DNA of 64,000 nt from JAGQOZ01 sp041399205 (GTDB lineage: Bacteria; Planctomycetota; Planctomycetia; Pirellulales; Pirellulaceae). A model generated the notes under the pieces. It saw nothing but the letters and a program-made list of their open reading frames with translations, searched no databases and was not told the DNA's origin. Of this stretch, positions 1-11,094 are shown piece by piece (position 1 is the first letter of the stretch; the number at the start of each line of letters is the position of its first letter). Location: contig JAWKTK010000024.1 in NCBI GenBank assembly GCA_041399205.1, positions 76,115-140,114 of the forward strand, read 5' to 3'. The position numbers and the translations under genes are program-made.

Positions 1-3000
1 GTGAATCATCAATCGAATTATCACTTTGTGCCAAAACTCGGCCAGTGGAATCGACCAGTTCGACCACCGAATCCAAAGTGGACGACGTTCGATCGATATC
101 AAACCAAACCTCCGTCCCCGCCTTGGCTTCAAAACTGTAGACGTCAACATCCCGCGCCTGATGAATCACGCCATGAACAGTAAAACCTAATCGTAGCGTT
201 TCATCACTATCCTTTTCTCCTTGCCCCAGCGAGCCTAAGTACTGTGCGGCAAGTGGAGTGGCGTTATTGCCCGGAGCAACCGACGCCGGCGACTCAAACT
301 CCGTGACGGTGACCACGTTTCGGTCATGCGAATATTGGTCCAATAGGATGCCGACCCAGTCTCCGGCGTGACCATCGCCGGTGACATCCCAGCCAATCAA
401 GTCAAACGCCGTCCGATCGTTTTCATTCAAATTCGCTTCTTCACCCGGTTCGGACTGCGGATCCATGAGCCCCAGCGTGGCCGGAAATTCAAGCCAATGA
501 CTGGCTTGGTCGCCAACCGAATTGGACAACGGAATATCTCCGCGAGTTAACCCGGCAATGGGATAACCAATGGGATCAAAATTGCCGCCGTCATAGAAGA
601 CGTGTGTCAGCGCCGGATCAATCGCGCGAGCTGCATTGCGGAAATCGTCCTGCCCGCGCCCTGGCTCCAAGCGATACAGATCCAACGTGTTCAATTCGAT
701 ATTTCTTTGCCCAGCGGCCACATCATCTACAGCGCTCAAGAATCCAAGTGAATGACCTATTTCATGAATCGCGGTGGCAATGAAGTCATCGTAGTTTGGT
801 TGAATACCATCACTGCGGTCATAGTCAAAGAACGAAGGCTCCGGACCTGCCAAAATCGTAGGATGCAGATTGAACTGAATCAGTCCGTCACGCGTTTCCG
901 TGGGGTCGTACAACGATGCCGCACCGGCAGCCGGCAGCCCTAAGGCTCGTGCATTCGCCGAAGTCAGTCGCATGGTTGGCTGCAGCACAAACGGATTCAA
1001 CGTGTCAGCAGGGACGCTGGCATTCAATTCCGCAAAAGTGGGCAAATCATTGACAATTGCTTCGTGAGAACGAGCGTCATTGATCAAGGCCGTACGGACC
1101 TGATCGTAGGGTACACCCACAAAGTCAGGTTGGCTGACCCCCAACGTTCCATCACCTAGGTCGGCAAGTTCGACATCCAAGGTAACGGTAATCGGATCTT
1201 CTAACAGTTCTTCCCAAACTCGAGCAGCTTCTTCCAGGGCGCTGACGATTTCAGGTCGCGCAGTTGCCAGCGGTCCATAATTCAAGTCAATCTGGAACGT
1301 GCCACGCGGATTTTGTCGTGATACGCGCGCGTTCCCATTCGTTTCGTTTTGGGGGCGGCCGTGTGGATCAAGACCAGCACCAACCGTATTGTCATCCAGT
1401 GAGGTCAGCACCACCGGTCGTCCCGGTTGGCCAATCACTTGCACCACTCCACCAATGCGGTCTTCAATTTCACGAGCTCGTCCAGTGGCTTGGAATCCAG
1501 CTTGGTTCCCCAGCATTTTGACAACCAGACTTTCCGTCGGACTACTTTCCAGACGCACGCCGCCGTATGTATGAAAATTGGAAACGGTCACTTCGTCAAA
1601 CAGGATATGAACAATGTCGGTGTCGTCCCACACGCTTTCCGTTGCCACCGCTCCACCGCGAACAATCATCCCATTCAGGCTGTTGTCTGCTAGGCGATTA
1701 CCTTGAATGAGCGGCCCCTGATTTTCCAAGATCTCCGCGTGGGCATTCGCCAATCCAGTAGCGCGGCCCAGATCACGAACCAAATCTTGGTTCAGTGAAT
1801 TCACGTCAATATTGATCACACCGGCACGGTAACCTTCCGTACCGCGGATCACGTTGTCGACCAGAATCGGCTGAGCTCCGCGAACGAAAATAGCGCCGCT
1901 GGCATTGATACCGCGGCCTTCCCGAGTCAATTCGCCCTGGCCGCCTAAACCATGCGCGTTGTCTTGGAATAATGAATTGGTAATTCGCAATTCACCTTGA
2001 TGCGTCTCTACGGCGTTGAATCCGGCAAACGAACCTTCCATTCGCGTTAAACCACCGCCGAACGCAATAACGGCATGATCCAAACTACCTCGAGCCACCG
2101 GGCCAATATAGATTCCACCCCAGTCACCTGCCGCAGCCGCGTCCATCGAATCGGCGTCGGGTGCACTGGTTTGGAACATGCCTCCAGCTCCATAACGGTC
2201 GTCCAACAAAGAGGTAAAAATGATGGACTGTCCCGCATTGCCTTCGGCCAGCAATTGAGCGCCCAGGGTGGCTTCAATTCGGCTGCCATCCAGTTTGACA
2301 ACTAACTTGGGGTCAATCTTTAGACTGGCATCCATTCTAGCCACGCGCATTCCTGATGCGGCGTCCACCAGCGGCCCGCCGGGCGTTCCTTGAATGGTCA
2401 AATTCTCCGATACCACGTGGACAATGTCGGCGTCGTCCCAGCGTCCCGTGACCGTCAGTTTTTCCAATGCATCGCCGGCGGGAGTTTCAATCCGAGTAAA
2501 CAAACCATTAATCGAATTGTCGACCAACCGATTGCCTCGAATGTCCGGACCAACTCGACGATAGTCTGGCGTAAAGAGGGACGCCTGATAGTGAATCCCA
2601 AACGAATCGACCGCCGTATAAGTGGACTCTTCGAAACTGTTGGGATTGGCCGACAAAGCGGCGTCGGCACTGAACTGGATCGTGTTGTACGAAACGGTCG
2701 GTCGAGCATTCACCATGTGGATCGGCGCCACGACTGTTTGCACCGAATCCACCACAACATTGCCACCGCCATAGCGGATGTCTGCTTGATTTACAAAGTT
2801 GAGAAAAATGCCCTCTTGTTCAAAATCAAAACGCCCCTCTTTGCGATCGATGTCATTCTGGAAAATCAAACCGCCCCAATCACCTGGGTCGGGTGTCGTG
2901 ATCCGAGGATTCGTGTCGACGCCAATGGATTGATCATCGTAGGACGTAAAGAGCACGGCTGCTTCCGGCGTTCCCAGAATTTGCAGCGAAGATTCGCTGC

Positions 3001-5360
3001 GATCAATTCCCACCGCCGAACTACCAACGTGAATATTCGAATTGAGCATCTTGAAGATCGCACCGGCGTCTACAATGGCCGATACGCCCGCCGGAATCTC
3101 CAATGACGACCCGTCCGCCAATCGGCCTCCTGAATTCCCAATTTCATACGCCAAGTTATCGCCCAAAGTGAGCAAGTCTCCGTCGGCTCCACCATTGCCG
3201 ACAATTCGTAAGACTTCACCAGGTTGCGGCGTGTTGGCTCCGGTCGTGGCGATACGTAGATTTTGGAAGGGAGCTGCCAGCGAACCGTCACCGCCGGGCG
3301 ATGCCGCTTTGTCCACATACGTGGTCTTGTCTTGACCTACGGCGCGAAACCAAAAATCGTAAACGCCACCTTGAATGCCGTCGGCGTCACCATCAAACAA
3401 CGTCCCCGTAGCATCCGTCAAAACATTATCCACTTGTGGACGATAGTCGACTCGTAATTGATACGGTCCTTCCGATGTGCCACCAAAGCCGGAATCTTCG
3501 ACCGTCGGGTCGATGTTGTCATTCCCTGTCGACGTGACAGCCACAAAATAGGTGCCGGCCGCCAATTCTAATTCAATCAATGCATCTTCGCTAAAGTAGT
3601 CGTCGTTACCAGCGATGCGAATTCTTCGACCATTCTGTTCACGATACAGCGTCAAGTAACTGTCCAACGCACTTGAATCGGCCTGCCGTTCCGCAATCAC
3701 TTCGACCGACAACGATCCTCGCTCCGGCAACACAACTCGATACATGTCAATATCGTTGCTTTCCGGACGAAACAGATGCTGACCGTGAACGATATCGATC
3801 GGGCCGGGGAATGTCTTTTCAAAGTTGGTAACAAACGCGTCGAATTGCGTTTGCGTGCCTTCAATCTGTCCGGACATGACCGAATACGGATTAACATCTG
3901 TAGTATGGCCCATGCCCAGAATGTGGCCAATTTCGTGCATGGCCACTTCCATCCAACTAAAACGATTCGGCTCGATCGTTTCGCCAAAGGAATCGTCCCA
4001 GCGCTCTAGACTATCCAAGATGATCATCGGCTGGTTGGTGACTTGCTGAAAACCCGCCACACCCAACACACCACCGCGCTCAACCGCCAGCGTATCATCC
4101 AACTCGCGCATATCGCCGGTGACCACGATAATTCCGTCGCCTTCCGTCTCCTCAAACTGCACGCCCAGATAGGATCCGTAAAGTTCAAAGATCTCACGGG
4201 CCCTCATCTTTTGGTTCTCTGTGACCAAGTTGAACAAGTCATTTCCAAATGAATCTTGTCCATAGACTTCCATGAAGTTGTAGGCAATGGTTGTGATACC
4301 TGGCGTCGCGTCGGCGACGCCCAAAAGGTGCGTTTCATCCTTGGTCTGGCGATGGCCTGGTTCATCGTTGGAACCTGGAAACTCCAGCGGATGCAAATTC
4401 GGATCGATGGCTGCTGTCACCAGCTTTGCTCCGGGAACAAGTGTTCCCAAGTCATTGGCCGTGGCAAAACTAGAACCGGGGTCTTCGGCAGGAGTGATTT
4501 CGACAGGCGTGTCAGTGATGATTTCGTCAGTTCCAATACGCAAGCGGTAAGTCCCCTCACCGCTGGAGAGTTTTTCGATGTCATCGGCAAATGTCAGTAC
4601 CACCAGGTCTCGCTGCGCATCGTATTCGACCTGCGTCGGCGTGTAGACAACGTCATCCGTGTTATTGACCGTATCGTTGGTGAATACCAAGCGGTAGAAA
4701 GCCGAATTGACCGCCTTGACCGGGTCCAAGTCGTCATTGTTGAAATAGACTTGGATCTGGTTGCAGTACAATGAGCGAACCGTCTGAACCACGCGTTATC
4801 GGTTGCGGGACAACACCGACCACCTGCGCACCTAGATCCAGATCAAACGTGATGATCGTGCGGTCAGCGCCTGCCAGACGAGGCAAAAACGGATCACCTT
4901 CGACGTTGCGTAAAGCGGTCAGATTGCGAGTCGTATCGTCAATGGCGGAAATCTGAATTCGGTATGTATCATCTGGCAGGGATTCGGCGAAGCGCACAAT
5001 GACTTCGTTGGTTCGATCCGGATTGACACCGACATAGCCAGGTTGAACGATCACGTCCGTAACGCCATCAAAAGTTCCGTCAAACCCCGAACGTATCACT
5101 TGGATTCCGTCCAGCGTTGTCGGATCAATCTGCTGGAGTTCGCTGAACACCAACGTCAATTCCTCGGGCGCAACGTGCCTTTGTGCACCGTCAGCCAAGA
5201 CATCACCGGAATTCGGCTGAATGGCAACTAGCTGAGGACTGACGGCCAAGAGGTGCCGTTCTTCCAACGACTCGACGAGTCGGTTTTTTGGCGCGGGGCG
5301 TTTCGATTTGGAGGCAGAGGCGGGTTTCTTGTCTTTACGATTCGGAGCGTGATCGCTCAT
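1..5360 (-). CDS. Giant surface protein with two metallopeptidase-like domains (partial, one frameshift)
   Basis: The N-terminus is Lys-rich and followed by LVESLEERHLLAV, which resembles the planctomycete LEPR-XLL N-terminal motif. Ig-like strands follow. The reading frame breaks between about 4762 and 4785; below that the other frame (codon low positions = 2 mod 3) reads on as the same kind of protein. I checked it stop-free over about 1-560 and translated coherent protein through the rest; it leaves the left edge without a stop. It contains HEIGHILGMGH (3905-3937), a complete metzincin-type HExxHxxGxxH zinc motif, then a PPC-like segment, a long beta-helix-like stretch with repeated 'DDTDIVHI'-type strands, and a second zinc motif HEIGHSLGFLSAVD (about 725-766) followed by another PPC-like segment. 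It is probably secreted or cell-surface. Start 5360 is the first ATG before the Lys-rich segment. The family is inferred from motifs; substrate unknown. The frame break may be a sequencing error. Confidence 0.85.
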
Positions 5361-5817
5361 AGGGTAACACCCTCAGTTATTGGACCAGGTGATTTAAGTT
5401 GAAGAAGCGGTTGGCGGTACGCCACTACTTTGTCGCTGTTAACAAAACGCGTTTCGCAGAACAGGAAATTTTCGCCGGTGAGCAATAACCGTACCGATGT
5501 CGCCAAACACCGTAAAACACGGCGAAACCTCTTCATGAATCGCTTTTCCAGATGGCCGTCATTCGACACCAAGTTGATGCGTTTCGATGCAGTCGCGGTG
5601 GAATTCAATTCAGAATTCAACACTGCGTCGAATCGTTCCAGTCATATCGACTAAGCCAATTCTGCGGGATTCGATTATAATCCGACCGCAACGCCTCTCA
5701 AGGATTGATTCTGGCGCAAACAACCTATTTTGACAGCATTATCAAAGACAAGCGCAGAGAAATTAGCGCTCATTTGTTTGACAGCGCCAGGTCGAAAAGC
5801 AGATTTTCTGCCTGAGA
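5361..5817. other. Upstream region of the giant protein, no confident gene
   Basis: This stretch should hold the promoter of the minus-strand giant protein. An 88-codon minus-strand frame ends at 5357 and overlaps the giant protein's ATG as ATGA, but its product is basic and shows no recognisable domain or ribosome site, so I do not call it. No terminator or clear repeat was seen. Confidence 0.4.
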
Positions 5818-6015
5818 CTAAGACGCTCGACGAAGAAAAGTCGATTGAGGCCGAATCGTACCACATGTCACGCATTGACAGGGCCAAAGCGGCGCAGCCA
5901 AACCCAGCGTGCAAACCAGAATGATTAACTTTGCAGCGCGGCCAACTGTAATCGGGCGATGGAATTCCTCTCGCCAGCAACTAGCACAATACCTTGTAAC
6001 CTTTTCAGGCTTCAT
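5818..6015 (-). CDS. Possible small cysteine-containing membrane or secreted peptide
   Basis: A 65-codon frame with a central hydrophobic run (KLIILVCTLGLAAPLW) followed by a Cys-rich stretch (CQCVTC). A GAGGT-like sequence lies about 5 bases before the ATG. The hydrophobic run resembles a signal peptide or single membrane span. No family is recognised. It sits alone between tRNA-Gln and the giant surface protein, on the same strand. A competing 101-codon frame overlaps it, so it could be spurious. Confidence 0.3.
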   Translation of the reverse strand: MKPEKVTRYCASCWREEFHRPITVGRAAKLIILVCTLGLAAPLWPCQCVTCGTIRPQSTFLRRAS

Positions 6016-6100
6016 GACAACCTCACATAGACGAATCGATGTGTCAGAAGCCCCAGTATTGCCTATGTCCCCTAAATTTCAAGGTGTTAAATGGGGAAAA

Positions 6101-6172
6101 CTAGGGTGCAGGGACTCGAACCCCAACTAACGGAACCAGAATCCGTTGTGCTACCGATTACACCACACCCCA
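6101..6172 (-). tRNA. tRNA-Gln (anticodon CTG)
   Basis: Read on the minus strand, a 7-bp acceptor stem closes (TGGGGTG with CACCCTA, one G-T pair). The anticodon arm is ACGGA-TTCTGGT-TCCGT with CTG in the loop, and the T arm carries GGTTCGAGTCC. The discriminator base is G. The 3' CCA is not encoded. The anticodon reads glutamine CAG codons. All arms were paired by eye. Confidence 0.93.
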
Positions 6173-6238
6173 AACTTCTAGATTTATACAGCGAGTACCG
6201 TGGATTTGGCAACGCCGCTTGCTGCGGATTTCAATGGC

Positions 6239-6322
6239 AAAGATTCACTTTCTTGGCGTCTACGACGTTTAAGGCGAAGTCTAACGGCATTGCCAACCGG
6301 CGAAGATTCACTTTCTTGGCGT
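6239..6322 (+). repeat. 20-bp direct repeat upstream of tRNA-Gln
   Basis: AAGATTCACTTTCTTGGCGT occurs at 6239-6258 and again at 6303-6322, 64 bases apart. Shorter similar words flank both copies (TTTAAGG..., GGCATTGCCAA / TTGGCAACGCC). It lies between the tRNA and the FHA gene, where promoters of both would be expected. No function is evident. Confidence 0.6.
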
Positions 6323-6394
6323 ATATGGCCTTTAAGGGTGTGGAAACAACGAGATAATGAGTCAAATCATTTGGGCTTGGGAGAAAGATTGTCA

Positions 6395-8045
6395 ATGGCG
6401 ACATTGATCGAAAACAACGGACAGCACGCGGGACGAAAGCACCGTATTCTTCGTCGAGAGTACGTGCTGGGACGCCACCCCGAATGTGACATTGTCGTGG
6501 AAGCAGGAGCGGTGAGTCGTCACCACGCTCGGGTACTGCGAGACGGCACGACGTTCTTCGTCGAAGATCTGCAAAGCCGAAATGGCACGTATGTAAACGA
6601 AGAACTGGTCTATGGCAAACGAGCCTTATCCGAGGGGGATCAGATCCGAGTTTGTGACATTTCGTTTACGTTCAATTCAAATGACGTTACGCCGGTGACT
6701 CGCACCGGCGGCATCACAGTCTTAATGGACGATGGCGACTACGCGCAGAGTTCCACCATCATGTCTAAGCTGGATATTTCCAGCGATGAAGGAGTTCGTT
6801 TTTCGGCCAGTTCCGATGTCAAACTTCAGGCGCTGCTGGAGATTACCAAAAATCTTGGCCGATCGTTATCGCTGGACCAAGTTCTGCCGCAAGTGCTAAA
6901 TTCGCTATTTAAGATCTTTCTGCAAGCCGACCGCGGATTCATCGTGCTTCGTGAACAAAACAAGCTGATTGCCAAGTGGACCAAACTGCGTCGCGAATCC
7001 ACCGATACCATTCGGATCAGCAAGACGATTGTGAATCATGTTATTGATTCCAAGCAAGCGATTGTCTCGGAGGACGCCGCCACCGACAAACGATTCGATA
7101 TGAGCGAAAGCATTGCCGAATTTCGGATTCGGTCCATGATCTGCGCTCCACTGGTTAACGTAGACGGAGTTGCCATTGGCGCGATTCAAATCGACACGAT
7201 TGACCAACGCAAGCGATTTAAAGCAGAAGACCTGGAAGTTCTCAGCAGTGTCGCCACGCAAGCCGCCATCGCGATCGACAATGCTCAACTTCACGAACGT
7301 GCCTTGTGCCGCAGCGAGAATTAGAGCGAGATCTTCAATTGGCGCGAAGTCCAGAATGGATTTCTTCCAAGGCAGTTCCCAATTGTGTTGCTGCCGCGTT
7401 CTACGACTATTACAAGCCCGCAAATCACGTTGGTGGCGACTATTACGATTACATTGGACTGCCTGACGGAAAATGGGCCGTGGTTGTGGCGGATGTGGTG
7501 GGCCAGCGGGATCGCCGCATCGTTACTGATGTCCAAGCTTTCCGCGTCGGTAAAATTTGCATTGGCATCCAATGAAGATCCTGCCAGGGGCCATGGAACA
7601 ACTGAATCAGACATTGGCTGCGGATCAGTTGGAAGATCGATTTATCACGTTAGTGCTGGCCATCCTGGATCCTCAGGCCAACGCCGCCACCTTTGTGCTG
7701 CGGGTCACATGCCTCCCATCATTCGACGCGGACAATCAGGTAACTCGTTTTGCAATCCGTGACTACGTCGGCCCAGCCATCTGCTGGATGATGATCTCAC
7801 GTTCGAAACCCATTCTGTACCATTCGAAGTGGGTGATACTATGTTGCTGCTTACAGACGGCATCACCGAAGCAAACGATCCAGACTTTCAGCTTTACGGC
7901 GAAGATCGAATGATTGCGTTACTAAAGGCCAACAAGCCCGAATGACCCCACGACTAGGGCGAGCAATCGTCGAGGACGTGCGAAAATTCGCTCAATGGCA
8001 CCGAATCGCGACGACATGTGCTTGGTCTGCATTAGCCGCTGGCAA
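6395..8045 (+). pseudogene. FHA-GAF-SpoIIE (PP2C-type) serine phosphatase, multiply frameshifted
   Basis: The start ATG at 6395 follows GGGAGAAAG. Residues about 5-100 form an FHA phosphothreonine-binding domain (LGRHPECDI, SRHHARV, SRNGTYVN). A GAF domain follows to about residue 305. The first frame stops at 7324, but the protein continues in other frames as an RsbU/SpoIIE phosphatase: ELERDLQLAR, NHVGGDYYDYI, VVVADVVG, GIAASLLMSKLSASVKFALA, LLLTDGITEAND and finally RDDMCLVCISR near 8010-8039. Frame changes are needed near 7305, 7498, 7590, 7700, 7750 and 7950. This architecture usually switches a partner regulator by dephosphorylation. The 3' stop is not resolved, and the gene runs convergently into the response regulator. 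Either a decayed gene or a low-quality stretch. Confidence 0.8.
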
Positions 8046-8053
8046 CTGGGTGT

Positions 8054-8743
8054 TCAACCGGCCACGCGGTCTCCGAAATCCCATGCTTGCGGATCAATAT
8101 CTCCTGGCGGTCGCGAATACAAGATGTCCAACATTTCCTCAGGATCTTTGCTCGCCAGCCACAATTTGACCAATTCAGGAATGGACAGCGCCTGTCTTGT
8201 GCAGGACATTATGACGTCGTGCTTCCACAGTCCGCACGCTGACGCTCAATTGTTCCGCAATGACCTTGTTCGTACAGCCATCGATGACTGCGTCGGCAAC
8301 CGTTTGTTCCTGTGGTGTTAAACTTGCAAAGGATTGCTGCAATTCCTTCGGTGACGATTTTGGCTCTGGCTGGCAACAGCATACTGCGAAAGACCTTCGC
8401 GAACGGTTGACCATAACTCTTCTTCGTCCACAGGTTTGCTCAGGACGGACAATGCTCCCATCCGCATCGCGCGAACCGCGGTTCGCATAGTCGCAAAACC
8501 GGAAACAATCACGACCGGGATCATCAATTTGTTCTTTCGCAAAACCTCCATCAACTCCAACCCACTCATGCCTCGCAGTCGAATGTCGGCGGATGATGCA
8601 TCCACATCCGTTACTAGCAACCGCTGGAGGAACACCTCGGCTGTATCAAACGCGGCATGCTCCACACCAACCGACCGAAACAGTCGCTGCAATGTCTCAC
8701 GCGATGCCGCGTCATCATCAATCACGCAAACTTTGTCTCCCAT
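8054..8743 (-). CDS. FixJ/NarL-type response regulator, two frameshifts
   Basis: The start ATG at 8741-8743 has GGGGAGGAAAAA just upstream, which decides it over longer frames. The receiver domain has the acidic pocket DDD at residues 9-11, the phospho-acceptor D53 in ADIRLRGMSG, a Ser in VSGFA and Lys in LSKPV. After a frame break near 8330-8345 a LuxR-type helix-turn-helix follows (LTPQEQTVADAVIDG, NKVIAEQLSVSVRTVEARR). A second break near 8195 restores SIPELVKLWLASKDPEEM and a stop at 8054-8056. FixJ-like proteins activate transcription when phosphorylated. The 69-residue HisKA-like gene lies directly upstream on the same strand. No full histidine kinase is in the window. Confidence 0.8.
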
Positions 8744-8867
8744 TTTTTCCTCCCCGCAATTGACCCGCGACCATTCCCAGTTTCGGCAACATTTTATGCG
8801 GCAGACTGTAACCTCAACCGTATTAACATCCGTTAATAATTTCGGATAGATAACGCTTCTTTTGCGA

Positions 8868-9077
8868 TCATGCAAGATTGTCTTCGCCAGGATCTTGGTG
8901 AATATCCAGTGCGTCCGCCAAGCTGCAACACTGCACAACCTCTTGTTCGAGTAGATCCAGATACTTCTCGAAGTCTGGCGTCTGTGCGCCACTTTTCTTG
9001 CGAACCAAATACAACAACTGACGGATGGCCGTCAGCGAATTCTTCAATTGATGCACTGCCAACTTGTGGTCACTCAT
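8868..9077 (-). CDS. Stand-alone HisKA-like (histidine kinase dimerisation) protein
   Basis: A 69-residue protein. Residues 6-25 read like a histidine kinase H-box (AVHQLKNSLTAIRQLLYLV, His at about 9), followed by the second helix (FEKYLDLLEQEVVQCCSLAD) typical of the four-helix dimerisation bundle. No ATPase (HATPase_c) motif follows in any frame before the response regulator gene, which starts 124 bases downstream on the same strand. It could be a phosphotransfer or decoy partner for that regulator, or a remnant of a larger kinase. The ribosome site is weak. Given the frame breaks nearby, an assembly truncation cannot be excluded. Confidence 0.6.
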   Translation of the reverse strand: MSDHKLAVHQLKNSLTAIRQLLYLVRKKSGAQTPDFEKYLDLLEQEVVQCCSLADALDIHQDPGEDNLA

Positions 9078-9363
9078 AAAATGGCGTCCTGCGTCTCGTT
9101 CATGGCAACTAATGGAAAAAGGAAATGACTAATGGTGTCGGTTAACCGCCAACCCAAATTGCGGCTCACCGCGAACTCTGACGATATCCCGCCACCAAGT
9201 GCGTCCCTTGAAGGCCTACGAAAACATCCTAAATTAGCCAGTTATAACAACGCGATTAACACGAACGCCATCGCGCGTTCGCTCAAATTGGCGTCGATGC
9301 GCCAGGCAGACCAGCTACTCTGTTTTCCTAATCTAATCAATTCCGCAAACGCAAGGAGCGGCA

Positions 9364-11094
9364 GTGGCTCGAATTCATTCACAATTCTGCAGCATTTTAG
9401 TGACACTTCTCGTGACGGCCGTCTCGGTTGCCAGCCAACCAAACGTTGTGGTCGTCGTGTCGGATGATCAGGGATGGGGAGATCTGAGTTTGCACGGAAA
9501 CTCGAATCTTCACACTCCGCACCTCGACCAACTGGCTGCCGAAGGAGCTTGTGTCGAACACTTCTTTGTCTGTCCGGTTTGCTCGCCAACGCGAGCGGAA
9601 TTGTTGACCGGCCGATATCATCCTCGCTGTGGCGTATTCAGCACATCGTCTGGTGGCGAACGATTGAATCTGGACGAACATACGATGGCCGAATCGTTTT
9701 CGTCAGCCGGATATCGAACGGCAGCGTTTGGAAAATGGCACAATGGGACGCAGCCGCCCTATCATCCCAATTCGCGCGGATTCGACGAATTCTACGGTTT
9801 TTGTTCGGGCCATTGGGGCAACTATTTTTCGCCCGTTTTGGAACATAACGGCCAGTTGGTTCGAGGAAACGGATTTACAACAGACGACTTCACCGACAAG
9901 GCAATCGATTTCATTCACAATTCGTGCACAGCGGAGCAACCGTTTTTCGTGCTACTGGCATACAACACGCCACATTCCCCCATGCAAGTTCCCGATCGAT
10001 GGTGGAACAAATTTGCCAACAAGGAACTCAATCAATTCGGCACTCGAAAAAATGCCGAAGACATCAATCATACTCGTGCCGCATTGGCCATGTGCGAAAA
10101 CATCGATTGGAACGTCGGCAGACTCTTGGACAAACTGGACGCACTGGCCATGGCGCATAATACGATTGTCGTCTTCTTGTCGGACAACGGACCGAACGGA
10201 GATCGCTGGAACGGGCAAATGAAGGGACGTAAAGGATCGACGGAGAGAAGGTGTGATGTTCGCCACTGTTTCAGTGCTGGCCAGCCGCGTATCTCACCTG
10301 GCACGATAGTGAAACAGAACGCCGCCGTGATCATTCCCGTTCTCAACGCTGGCCGAACTTGCCGATGTGCTGTGCAGCAACTCGAAACCGCTGGACGGTC
10401 AAAGTTTACAACGCTGGCTGTTCGAACCAAAAACACCGGCAACCGACCGCATACTCTTTTCGCATTGGAATGGTCGAATCAGCGCGCGAACTCAGCGAAT
10501 CCGCTTGGATCATCAAGGCCAGCTGTTTGACATGCTTGCCGACCCAGGCCAAACAAGCGACGTGGCGAACCGCTTTCCGACGAGTGCAAATCGCCTGGAC
10601 TGTGGCCGTCAAAGACTGGCAGCAAGACGTCACCCGATCGCTTTGCCAAGACGATCGCGGTCGTCATCGGGGCCGAGACAGCCTGTACACGCAGCTTCGT
10701 TCGCGACGCCACGTTGGTTGGCAAGCTAAAACGGTCTAATCGCTTTCCCAATTGTTCGTTCGTCACCCATTGGCAACAGACGACCGATCAAATTCGCTGG
10801 GATATCGTGTTGCGCAGGCCGGACGGTACCGCACGCGCACCAGTACTATTCCTGCTGCCGCCGACGTTGGTTCGCGCCTTCAGTTGTGCTGCGGCGAAGC
10901 GGCGACACTGCAATTCCAAATTTCGCACCATACACCGCCGATAGGGGCCGAACACGATCGAGTTGTCCGCGCGGAATCTTACGTCAAGGATTTCACCGCT
11001 GGAAGTTGGTACAAATGTCGCTGGCCGCAGGACGTCAGACCCTATTGTTTCAAGCCAGTAAAGGGTACATCAAAACGTATAGACTGCGCTGATC
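9364..11094 (+). pseudogene. Secreted type I sulfatase, frameshifted in C-terminal half
   Basis: GTG start at 9364 preceded by AAGGAGCG. A signal peptide (CSILVTLLVTAVSVASQ) leads into the sulfatase metal site VVVSDDQGWGD and the formylglycine motif CSPTR with Cys73, then TGRYHPR, the substrate-pocket motif FGKWHNG and FLSDNGPNG. The first frame holds to about 10240 and then changes. Later segments (NAAVIDILPTLAELADV-like, LFDMLADPGQTSDVANRF, and a beta-sandwich with FVTHWQQTTDQIRWDI) need several further frame changes up to about 11094. The enzyme class hydrolyses sulfate esters on polysaccharides, a planctomycete hallmark. It is followed directly by the PVC-type dehydrogenase on the same strand. 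Decay and sequencing error are both possible. Confidence 0.85.

Noticed and set aside
2390..3106. 238-codon plus-strand frame
   Set aside because: It runs antisense to the giant minus-strand protein, has an unlikely composition and no domain; it is a shadow.
5357..5623. 88-codon minus-strand frame overlapping the giant protein start
   Set aside because: ATGA overlap is suggestive but the product is basic, lacks a ribosome site and matches no family.
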